A stretch of 64,000 nt of DNA. Origin: Commensalibacter papalotli (lineage in GTDB: Bacteria; Pseudomonadota; Alphaproteobacteria; Acetobacterales; Acetobacteraceae). This document shows positions 53,559 through 61,102 of the stretch, piece after piece. The stretch lies in the NCBI RefSeq assembly GCF_947179115.1, contig NZ_CAMXCI010000001.1, positions 310,001-374,000 on the forward strand, written 5' to 3'. Below the pieces are notes generated by a model. The model worked only from the letters and a program-made list of their open reading frames with translations. It was not told the DNA's origin and searched no databases. Made by a program: the position numbers and the translations under genes. How positions within the stretch are numbered: the stretch's first letter is position 1; each line of letters opens with the position of its first letter.

Positions 53559-54014
53559 ATGCCTACACATGCTGAAAAGCGCTTTATTGCTCATACTCCA
53601 GAACAAATGTTTAATTTAGTTGCAGCAGTTGATTTATATCCAGAATTTTTACCTTGGTGTACGGGCGCGATTATTCGTTATCGAGATAAGGAATTATTAT
53701 TAGCAGATTTGAAAGTAGGTTTTGGACCTTTCAAAGAAGTGTTTGGTAGTCGTGTAGAATTATATAAGAGTGAAAATAAAATTATTGTGACCTATGATCG
53801 TGGTCCTTTAAAATATCTAAGTAATCAATGGCTTTTCATACCTGACCCGAAAGGCTGTATTATTGATTTTTTTGTTGATTTTGAATTCAAATCAAGAATT
53901 ATGCAAAAAGCAATGGGGCTTGTTTTTAACGAAGCTGTTCAAAAAATGGTATCTGCATTTGTCAAAAGAGCAGATTTCTGTTACTCTGAAAAATATAAAA
54001 AGATACAGAAATAA
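53559..54014 (+). CDS. Coq10/RatA-like START-domain protein
   Basis: START-like lipid-binding protein of 151 residues, related to mitochondrial Coq10 (ubiquinone chaperone) and E. coli RatA. The N-terminus reads HTPEQMFNLVAAVDLYPEFLPWC, the family signature. The C-terminal helix (about 118-140) closes the binding pocket. The name RatA comes from an E. coli toxin, but conserved co-location with lipA in alphaproteobacteria supports a quinone-related role. It is 21 bases after lipA. Confidence 0.88.
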   Translation: MPTHAEKRFIAHTPEQMFNLVAAVDLYPEFLPWCTGAIIRYRDKELLLADLKVGFGPFKEVFGSRVELYKSENKIIVTYDRGPLKYLSNQWLFIPDPKGCIIDFFVDFEFKSRIMQKAMGLVFNEAVQKMVSAFVKRADFCYSEKYKKIQK

Positions 54015-54167
54015 TAAAATATATCTAACAAATATAAGTTTATTCTCTTGTAATTTTTAATGATATAATTAGATGATAAAATATAGTTTTATCATTTATC
54101 AATAAAACCAATTTAGGTTATAATGAAGAGACATTAATTGGTTTCGTATTTAAGTAAAGGGTTTGTT

Positions 54168-54650
54168 ATGAAGTCTATTTTTAAACTATCTCTATTTGCT
54201 GCTGCTATGACTTTTGCAGCTTCAAATGTTGCAATGGCTGCGCCTGCACATAATCAAGATGCTCATAAACATTACAAAGGGCACCAAGTTAGCAAAAAAA
54301 TTAAAAAAACTGGTAAACAAGCACGCAAACATCAGCAAATACCTGCTGATCAAGAAACAGCAGATTTGAATGCTCGTAGCTTGCAAGCAGTTCAAACTGT
54401 GAATAATGGGGGAAACCCTGCAGCGGTTCAACAAGTTGTTCCAAATCCAGAAATGCAACTCCCTCCAAGTGCGAGAGTGCCATTGAGTGGAAATCAAACA
54501 ACACAAACTTTAAATCGTGATAGCATGCAAGATGTTAACCGATATGACAGTCGGGGTCGTCGTGTAATTGTGGCTCCTGGTACTGGAAATACGGTTGCAC
54601 CACCACCTCCTGGTGCAGTTAATCCAAATAATATGCCTCCTGTGCAATAA
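54168..54650 (+). CDS. Small secreted His/Lys- and Pro-rich protein
   Basis: Predicted periplasmic or secreted protein of 160 residues. The start is the ATG at 54168 behind AAAGGG. It gives a clean signal peptide with cleavage after VAMA (residue 24), whereas the ATG at 54138 would add ten residues. The mature N-terminus is His- and Lys-rich (NQDAHKHYKGHQVSKKIKK), the middle is Gln/Asn-rich, and the tail ends in a Pro run (VAPPPPGAVNPNNMPPVQ). No domain is recognised. It may be disordered. A strong shared terminator follows. Confidence 0.7.
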   Translation: MKSIFKLSLFAAAMTFAASNVAMAAPAHNQDAHKHYKGHQVSKKIKKTGKQARKHQQIPADQETADLNARSLQAVQTVNNGGNPAAVQQVVPNPEMQLPPSARVPLSGNQTTQTLNRDSMQDVNRYDSRGRRVIVAPGTGNTVAPPPPGAVNPNNMPPVQ

Positions 54651-54672
54651 TTAATTGTTGCTAGAAGACAAG

Positions 54673-54710
54673 AAATAGCCCCTTAACTCAATTTAAGGGG
54701 CTATTTTGTT
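54673..54710. terminator. Bidirectional terminator
   Basis: A perfect 14-bp inverted repeat (54673-54686 with 54693-54706) with a six-base loop, A-rich on the left and T-rich on the right. It ends the secreted-protein gene on the plus strand and pncC on the minus strand. Confidence 0.88.
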
Positions 54711-55202
54711 TTAATATTGTTTCAATATTAGTTTGATTGCTTCATTAATTGTTTGCAATCTTATCGCTTCTCTATTTCCCAGAAAATTATATTTTTTACA
54801 TATTGCTTGTGCATTACTTTCTTTAAATCCAATCCATACTAAACCAACATTGTCATGCACGTCTGGGCCTGCATATCCTGTAACTGACACGGCTATGTTT
54901 GCATTTGATGCTTTGCGCAAAGCACCAGAAACCATCTCAAGAGCAGTTTGCTCGCTAACCGCTCCAAATTCCTCAAGAGTCTGACAACTAACATCTAATA
55001 TAGTGGCTTTCATATGATTAGAGTAAACTGCAAAACCGCCTTCTATATAAGCGGAAGAGCCAGGTAAATCTGTGAGATATCCACAGATTAGGCCTGCTGT
55101 ACAACTTTCTGCTGTAACAAGTTTAAGATCATTCGTTTTACACAAAATTGAAAATTCTAAACATAAAGAGTATAATTCTTGCTTTAAAATATCAATATTC
55201 AC
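54711..55202 (-). CDS. pncC: CinA C-terminal domain protein, nicotinamide-nucleotide amidase
   Basis: Deamidates nicotinamide mononucleotide to nicotinic acid mononucleotide in the pyridine nucleotide cycle, 163 residues. It consists only of the CinA C-terminal domain. Motifs are VTAESCTAGLICGYLTDLPGSS, YSNHMKATIL, and VSVTGYAGPD. It starts with GTG at 55202 behind AGAGGA. It lies 30 bases past the transglycosylase stop on the same strand. Confidence 0.9.
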   Translation of the reverse strand: MNIDILKQELYSLCLEFSILCKTNDLKLVTAESCTAGLICGYLTDLPGSSAYIEGGFAVYSNHMKATILDVSCQTLEEFGAVSEQTALEMVSGALRKASNANIAVSVTGYAGPDVHDNVGLVWIGFKESNAQAICKKYNFLGNREAIRLQTINEAIKLILKQY

Positions 55203-55232
55203 TCGCTTATATCCTCTTTGAATGTTTATTAC

Positions 55233-57245
55233 TTATTTATTAATTGATGTCTGATAAATAATTGTATTTTCAATTACTCTTTGAACGTAATTTCTGGTTT
55301 CTGTATATGGAATTTGCTCTATCCAATCGATTAATTGATTTTGAGCATCAGAGCCATTGGCTGGATCTCCATATTGAACAATCCATTTTTGTACACGATT
55401 AGGGCCCCCATTATATCCAGCAACTGTGTAAGGAATAACATTATTAAAACGTGTCATCAGTTTGTTTAAATAAGCAGTGCCAAGCTTAATATTATTTTCT
55501 GGAACAATCAAATTACCAGGATTTCCCATTTTTGCAGGTAGACCAATTTGAACGGCAATCTCTTTGGCAGTAGAAGGCAATAATTGCATTAAACCATAGG
55601 CATTTGAGGGGCTGACAATTTTCGGGTCAAAGCTGCTTTCTTGACGCATTACACCAAGTTCAAGGCCTTCAGGTAAGTTAGATGATGGAATAGCATAAGG
55701 ACGAGGCCAACCATTTTTTAATAAAATGGTGCCCTTAGCTCCAGCAAATCTTGCCATCATTACAGCATCTTCGGGTAAGTTCATTTGATTAGCAATACTG
55801 GCATTCATTGCTTGTTCTATCGTAGAACTGCTTTGTTTATTTTCTGCCAGCAAAAATGGGCGTGCATGTGGAAAATCATTTCGTGAAACTAAAATTTGAG
55901 CTGCTTGAATTAACTCTCTGTTTTTAAAAGAATTTAACTCTAAAGATGACCATGATGGTTCTTTGATATATGACAGATATTTTGTAATGGCATTTGAGAT
56001 TAATGATGGATTTAAAATAACACTGCCATTATGAATATTTTCTAGCTCTGCAATTGCCATTTGCCCATAGAAAGTGGTTGGTAATTGTGCTGCTTGTTGC
56101 CAAGCTTGCTGGGCAGACGAAGCATTATTCATGTCTTGATAAGCACGTCCTAACCAATAATAACCTCGGCTAGTGGTGATTACAGAACTTGCTTGAGTTA
56201 ACTTCTTAAAATATCCGATTGAATCTAAAGGTTTATTTAATTTTCTTAGTAAAATCCATCCTGCTAAAAATGATGAATCTGCAGAGCATGAATCATTATT
56301 GCAAGCTTCTACTGAAGCCAAAGCGAAAGCAGTTTTAATATTCCCTTCATCCAACAAAGAACGAATAAGGGTATTGCGTTCTATCCAAAATCGTTTTTGA
56401 TCAGAATTACGTTCTGCTTGAAAGCCAGTTTCTAGCCACAATTTTGCAGCTTCATCATTTCTGCTTTGTGAACGTAGCCAACGTAATCGAGCATAAACTA
56501 ATCCAGGTATTTTTAAATCAGATGAATTAAGCGAAGAAAGCAAATTTACCGCATCGGGTTGTTGTTTGCGTAAAGCTAGAATAGCAGATGCAATTTTTTG
56601 TTTGGAAGGTTGTAAATTCTGAATTTGTTTGGATGCTGCTGCTAGATAACCATAGGACTCAAGGTAGTTGAACCGTTCCCATTGGTTTCGTGCTGTTAAT
56701 TTATTGTTAAAAATAGTCAATATTTGCTGTGCATCTGCAAGTTTCGTTATGGAATGTGTCCAAGCATACTGAGCTTGTTGAATCAATCGATTTGTGATTT
56801 GAGTTTGTTGCGCGCAAAAAGTTAACGCATCTGCAGTTGTAATAGATTGGTTTTCACATATTGATTTGATGACATTTTTGTCAGTTTCGGTCAATAAAGC
56901 CTGCTGCATTTTTTGGATAAATACTTGGCGATTGGGCCAAGATGGATTTTCTTGTATAAATTGCGCATAAGTTATGGTGCTGCCACCATTAGGTTGTAAA
57001 AGCTGTAAATATAAATCGACTTTTTGTTGTACCGTTGCGTTGGGGGATAAACCAACATCATCCACATCATTTTTTTCTGAGAACGTTTGTGGAATTCCTG
57101 ACGAAGGCGCTGTATTGGATAGCGTTTGTGCATAAGGTTGAGATTTCACGGAGTTACTATTGCTGCTGCATCCAACGATAGATATGGAAAAAACGGTTAA
57201 TATAGTTGTAAAATTAAAAAAGGATTTCATTGTCAAGATATTCAT
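55233..57245 (-). CDS. slt: Lytic murein transglycosylase (Slt family) lipoprotein
   Basis: Cuts peptidoglycan glycan strands to form 1,6-anhydro ends; 670 residues. It has a lipobox (IVGC) after a signal peptide; the ATG at 57230 would give a tidier signal, and either start is possible. A long helical superhelix (about 70-490, tetratricopeptide-like) precedes the GEWL/SLT catalytic domain at about 510-660. The catalytic Glu is in MRQESSFDP, followed by SNAYGLMQLLPSTAKEIA and AGYNGGPNRVQKW. E. coli Slt70 is periplasmic without a lipid anchor, so the lipobox here is a difference worth noting. Confidence 0.92.
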   Translation of the reverse strand: MNILTMKSFFNFTTILTVFSISIVGCSSNSNSVKSQPYAQTLSNTAPSSGIPQTFSEKNDVDDVGLSPNATVQQKVDLYLQLLQPNGGSTITYAQFIQENPSWPNRQVFIQKMQQALLTETDKNVIKSICENQSITTADALTFCAQQTQITNRLIQQAQYAWTHSITKLADAQQILTIFNNKLTARNQWERFNYLESYGYLAAASKQIQNLQPSKQKIASAILALRKQQPDAVNLLSSLNSSDLKIPGLVYARLRWLRSQSRNDEAAKLWLETGFQAERNSDQKRFWIERNTLIRSLLDEGNIKTAFALASVEACNNDSCSADSSFLAGWILLRKLNKPLDSIGYFKKLTQASSVITTSRGYYWLGRAYQDMNNASSAQQAWQQAAQLPTTFYGQMAIAELENIHNGSVILNPSLISNAITKYLSYIKEPSWSSLELNSFKNRELIQAAQILVSRNDFPHARPFLLAENKQSSSTIEQAMNASIANQMNLPEDAVMMARFAGAKGTILLKNGWPRPYAIPSSNLPEGLELGVMRQESSFDPKIVSPSNAYGLMQLLPSTAKEIAVQIGLPAKMGNPGNLIVPENNIKLGTAYLNKLMTRFNNVIPYTVAGYNGGPNRVQKWIVQYGDPANGSDAQNQLIDWIEQIPYTETRNYVQRVIENTIIYQTSINK

Positions 57246-57506
57246 CTAAAGAATATAGCCTTTATGAGGGTCAAATGTTTTTGTCAGACAAATATTAATT
57301 CAATTATCCTATAAAAAACAATGAATAATCTTATTTATTGACGATTATGTTAACTATTAATTATATGCTTTTGCCGATACCATAACAAATTTAACAAGAT
57401 GTCATGTAAATTTAATTTATTTTAAAATTAAAAAATCTGGATGAAAGCGGAAAAAAATATGATATAAACTATTTTTAAGCTATCGACATAGAAAGGAACG
57501 ACGGGG

Positions 57507-58862
57507 ATGATACCGCGTTATAGCCGCCCAGTAATGACTGCAATTTGGGCACCTGAAAATCGTTATCGTATTTGGTTTGAAATCGAAGCTCTGGCCTGTG
57601 AAGCAATGGCCAAATATGATTTTATCCCCAAACAATCAGCAAAAAACATTCGTGAAAATGGCGACAAAGCCATGGTTAAGTTTAATGCTGACGATGTTGC
57701 TAAAATTGACGCAATTGAAGCAAAAGTACGTCATGATGTGATTGCTTTTTTGACATGGTTAGCTGAAAATATCGGCGAAGATAGTCGTTTTGTCCATATG
57801 GGCATGACTTCTTCCGATGTATTAGATACATGTTTATCTGTTCAATTAACCCAAGCTGCTGATATCTTATTAGAAGATATGGATAGAGTATTAGAAGCAT
57901 TAAAAAATCGTGCTTTTGAGCATAAATATACCTTAACTATCGGTCGTAGTCATGCCATTCATGCTGAACCTGTGACTTTTGGTTTAAAATTGGCTGGTTA
58001 TTACGCAGAATTTGCACGTAACAAAACGCGTTTATTACAGGCACGTGAAGAAATTGCAACTTGTGCAATTTCTGGCGCTGTTGGCACTTATGCGCATATT
58101 GATCCAAGAATTGAATCTTACGTTGCTGAAAAATTGGGATTAACAGCAGAACCTGTATCAACCCAAGTGATTCCTCGTGATCGTCATGCAGCCTTTTTTG
58201 CTGCATTAGGCGTTATCGCCAGTTCTATCGAACGGTTAGCTATTGAAATTAGACATCTTCAACGATCAGAAGTCCGTGAAGCAGAAGAATATTTCCATCC
58301 TGAACAAAAAGGATCTTCTGCGATGCCACATAAACGTAATCCTGTATTAACAGAGAACTTAACGGGTCTAGCTCGTATTGTGCGTTCTCATGTTGTGCCT
58401 GCGATGGAAAATGTTGCATTATGGCATGAACGCGACATCAGCCATTCCTCCGTTGAACGCATGATTTGCCCAGACGGCACCATTACCCTTGACTTTGCAT
58501 TAAACAGACTTGCAAGCGTTATTGAAAAATTAGTCGTATATCCTGATCGCATGCAGGAAAATATCGAAAGTCTTGGTGGGGTTGTTCATTCTGGTGAAGT
58601 ATTGCTAGCGCTCGCCCGTGCTGGATTATCAAGAGAACAATCTTATCGTATCGTGCAACGCTCTGCGATGGAGACTTGGACTAAGTTAGGGAAACCTGAA
58701 GGTAAAAGCTTTAGAGAGAATTTAGAAAACGATCCAGAAATTACAGGTCGTATTGATTCTTCGATCTTAGACAAAGCTATGGACGGCAGTATGCATGTTC
58801 AAAACCTTGATCACATATATCAAAATGTATTTGGTGAAACAGGACCTAAACCAAAGAATTAA
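57507..58862 (+). CDS. purB: Adenylosuccinate lyase
   Basis: Works twice in purine synthesis: on SAICAR and on adenylosuccinate. The protein is 451 residues. The fumarase-fold signature GSSAMPHKRNP is intact, along with TIGRSHAIHAEPVTFG (catalytic His) and FVHMGMTSSDVLDT. It has a good GGGG site ahead of the ATG. It is separated from the purC-purL run by 133 bases. Confidence 0.97.
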   Translation: MIPRYSRPVMTAIWAPENRYRIWFEIEALACEAMAKYDFIPKQSAKNIRENGDKAMVKFNADDVAKIDAIEAKVRHDVIAFLTWLAENIGEDSRFVHMGMTSSDVLDTCLSVQLTQAADILLEDMDRVLEALKNRAFEHKYTLTIGRSHAIHAEPVTFGLKLAGYYAEFARNKTRLLQAREEIATCAISGAVGTYAHIDPRIESYVAEKLGLTAEPVSTQVIPRDRHAAFFAALGVIASSIERLAIEIRHLQRSEVREAEEYFHPEQKGSSAMPHKRNPVLTENLTGLARIVRSHVVPAMENVALWHERDISHSSVERMICPDGTITLDFALNRLASVIEKLVVYPDRMQENIESLGGVVHSGEVLLALARAGLSREQSYRIVQRSAMETWTKLGKPEGKSFRENLENDPEITGRIDSSILDKAMDGSMHVQNLDHIYQNVFGETGPKPKN

Positions 58863-58875
58863 TTATCTTTGATAA

Positions 58876-58898
58876 AATAGCTTGTAAATCAAGCTATT
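58876..58898 (+). repeat. Hairpin downstream of purB
   Basis: Perfect 9-bp inverted repeat (58876-58884 with 58890-58898), five-base loop. It is followed by CTGTC instead of a T run, so it is at most a weak terminator. Confidence 0.55.
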
Positions 58899-58995
58899 CT
58901 GTCAATATGATATCTATGATATTAAATAATAGAATATATTCCGTTTGATATTATTTAATTGTTACAACTTTATTACGATATATTAAGGGACGATT

Positions 58996-59766
58996 ATGAC
59001 CCGCCGTCGACAAATTTATGAAGGTAAGGCAAAAATCCTCTATGAGGGGCCAGAACCTGGAACAATTGTTCAATATTTCAAAGATGATGCCACTGCTGGA
59101 AATGGTGCCAAAAAAGGAACTATTACAGGAAAAGGTGTTTTAAATAATCGCATCAGCGAATATTTAATGACGCAAATCGAAGATATTGGCATTCCAACCC
59201 ATTTCATTCGTCGTTTAAATATGCGCGAACAGTTGGTTAAAGCTGTTGAGATTATTCCACTTGAAATCGTTGTCCGCAATGTTGCTGCTGGCAGTATTGT
59301 TAAACGGTTAGGGCTAGAAGAGGGGCTTCGTTTACCTCGTCCTTTGGTTGAATATTACCTTAAAAATGACGATCTGAACGATCCGTTGGTATTAGAAGAT
59401 TACATCACTGCATTTAATTGGGCAACCGTTCAAGAGATGGATGAGATCGTTACTTATACACTCAGAATTAATGATTTTTTAAGTGGGCTATTACTTGGCG
59501 TTGGCATTAAGCTGATTGATTTCAAATTGGAATTTGGCAGATTTTGGAAAGATGATGAATCTCATATTGTTCTGGCTGATGAAATTTCCCCTGATAATTG
59601 TCGTTTTTGGGACATTGAAAGTGGCGAGAAACTAGATAAAGATCGTTTCCGTCGTGATTTAGGTAAAGTTGAAGAAGCTTATCAAGAAGTTGCGCGTCGT
59701 TTAAAAATAATTCCAGAATCAAATATTGAATCCCTCAAAGGTAAAGAAGGCTTGGAGAGTATCTAA
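58996..59766 (+). CDS. purC: SAICAR synthetase
   Basis: Ligates aspartate to CAIR with ATP, 256 residues. Marks: YEGKAKILYEG at the N-terminus, the NRISEYLM segment, EIIPLEIVVRNVAAGS, and LVLADEISPDNCRFWD. A GGGACG site precedes the ATG. Its stop is directly followed by the purS ATG, so they are translated together. Confidence 0.96.
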   Translation: MTRRRQIYEGKAKILYEGPEPGTIVQYFKDDATAGNGAKKGTITGKGVLNNRISEYLMTQIEDIGIPTHFIRRLNMREQLVKAVEIIPLEIVVRNVAAGSIVKRLGLEEGLRLPRPLVEYYLKNDDLNDPLVLEDYITAFNWATVQEMDEIVTYTLRINDFLSGLLLGVGIKLIDFKLEFGRFWKDDESHIVLADEISPDNCRFWDIESGEKLDKDRFRRDLGKVEEAYQEVARRLKIIPESNIESLKGKEGLESI

Positions 59767-60009
59767 ATGAAAGTTCGTTTAATCATTATGTTAAAGCAAG
59801 GGGTTTTAGATCCTCAAGGCAAAGCAATTAATCATGCTCTACATAACCTGTCTTTTGAAGAAGTCCAAGATGTTCGCGTTGGTCGTGTGATTGACTTAGA
59901 AGTCACAGAAACATCTTCTGAAAAAGCAAAAGCCAGAGCTACTGAAATGGCTCAGCAATTGCTTGCAAATGGTGTGATTGAAGACTTTCAAGTCGAGGTT
60001 CTAACATGA
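59767..60009 (+). CDS. purS: FGAM synthase subunit PurS
   Basis: Small bridging subunit of the three-part formylglycinamidine ribonucleotide synthase, 80 residues. It holds the glutaminase PurQ against small PurL and channels ammonia. Marks: LKQGVLDPQGKAINHAL and VRVGRVIDLEV. Its start abuts the purC stop, and its end overlaps the Rap1a-like gene by four bases. Confidence 0.94.
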   Translation: MKVRLIIMLKQGVLDPQGKAINHALHNLSFEEVQDVRVGRVIDLEVTETSSEKAKARATEMAQQLLANGVIEDFQVEVLT

Positions 60010-60401
60010 ATACAAAAAGAGCCTTACTTTTGGCTGGTTTTGGATTGATGGTGATTTCTGCTACTCCGAATGCTATGGCACAAAGAGTAACACAATTACA
60101 AGCAGGTAAATTCTTGCAATATTGTAAAAATCCAAAAGCCTTAAAATTATGTGATGCGTATATCAGTGGAATTTCTGATTCTGTTGCTTATTCAAAAATG
60201 TTTGCTAAAAACCAAGGAGATGTGAAATCACCTGCTGGTTTTTGTATTGCCACTAATATTTCTGGTAAAGAAATGAGGGATAAAGTGATTGCGTGGATGG
60301 ATGGTCATTCAGACAAACTGACGCAACCTGCTGGGGCGGCTGTATTTACTGCATTACATGATGCCTATCCATGTAATCCTAATCAAAATGGAAAAAAATA
60401 A
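60006..60401 (+). CDS. Periplasmic Rap1a/Tai-like protein inside the purine operon
   Basis: Exported small protein of 131 residues. The signal peptide ends after AMA (residue 25). The mature part has four cysteines (40, 49, 80, 123), placed as in the Rap1a/Tai family: a C-x8-C pair followed by AYISGISDSV, a middle Cys in FCIA, and a closing YPC. Members of that family block peptidoglycan amidase effectors of type VI secretion, but many are of unknown role. It overlaps purS by four bases and purQ by one, so it is made together with purine enzymes although it works outside the cytoplasm. No secretion effector is near. Confidence 0.8.
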   Translation: MNTKRALLLAGFGLMVISATPNAMAQRVTQLQAGKFLQYCKNPKALKLCDAYISGISDSVAYSKMFAKNQGDVKSPAGFCIATNISGKEMRDKVIAWMDGHSDKLTQPAGAAVFTALHDAYPCNPNQNGKK

Positions 60402-61102
60402 TGAAAATAGGTATCGTTGTTTTTCCAGGCACTAATCGTGAAAGAGATATGGTTATTGCTTTTGAGCACGTAACTGGGGTTAGACCAAGTATCATTTGGC
60501 ATCGTGAAACATCGTTACCACAACTTGATATGGTTGTACTGCCTGGTGGATTCAGTTACGGGGATTACCTGCGTTGTGGTGCGATGGCCGCACACTCGCC
60601 AATTATGCGTGAAATTCAAGCCTTTGCACAAAAAGGCGGATATATCATGGGTGTTTGTAATGGTTTTCAAATCTTGACTGAAGCAGGCCTTTTACCAGGT
60701 GCGTTATTGCCGAATGCAAGTTTAAGATTTCTTTCAAGAGATTGCCATTTGCGTATTGAGCGTAATGATACGCCTTATACTCGTGGATGGAAGCAAGGTG
60801 ATGTATTTAAAACCGCAACTGCGCATGGTGATGGTAATTACTTCTGTGATGCAGAAGGATTAAAACGCCTTGAAAGTGAAGGGCAGGTTGTGTTTCGTTA
60901 TACTTCTCCAAACGGAGAAATTAATCCATTGAATTCAGATTATAATCCAAATGGTAGCATTAATGCGATTGCAGGGATTGTAGATCAAACGGGTCGTATT
61001 TGTGGAATGATGCCTCATCCCGAAGATATGGTTGACCCATTAATGGGCAGCGAAGATGGAAAACCTCTTTTCCAAGGAATCATGGAGACATTAACACGAT
61101 GA
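60401..61102 (+). CDS. purQ: FGAM synthase glutaminase subunit PurQ
   Basis: Supplies ammonia from glutamine to PurL, 233 residues. Class I glutaminase marks: GFSYGDYLRCGAMA, nucleophile Cys in GVCNGFQILTEAG, and His/Glu in MMPHPEDMVDP. The ATG shares its first base with the last base of the upstream stop (60401), and its own stop overlaps purL by four bases. Confidence 0.97.
   Translation: MKIGIVVFPGTNRERDMVIAFEHVTGVRPSIIWHRETSLPQLDMVVLPGGFSYGDYLRCGAMAAHSPIMREIQAFAQKGGYIMGVCNGFQILTEAGLLPGALLPNASLRFLSRDCHLRIERNDTPYTRGWKQGDVFKTATAHGDGNYFCDAEGLKRLESEGQVVFRYTSPNGEINPLNSDYNPNGSINAIAGIVDQTGRICGMMPHPEDMVDPLMGSEDGKPLFQGIMETLTR

Noticed and set aside
53559..54014. Possible toxin of a toxin-antitoxin pair (RatA name)
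   Set aside because: No antitoxin partner is present; START-domain sequence and lipA neighbourhood fit the Coq10-like quinone role better.
58876..58898. Strong terminator for purB
   Set aside because: The hairpin is perfect but is not followed by a T tract, so it was kept only as a repeat.
60006..60401. Part of a type VI secretion effector/immunity module
   Set aside because: No effector, spike or secretion gene is in the window, so only family resemblance can be claimed.
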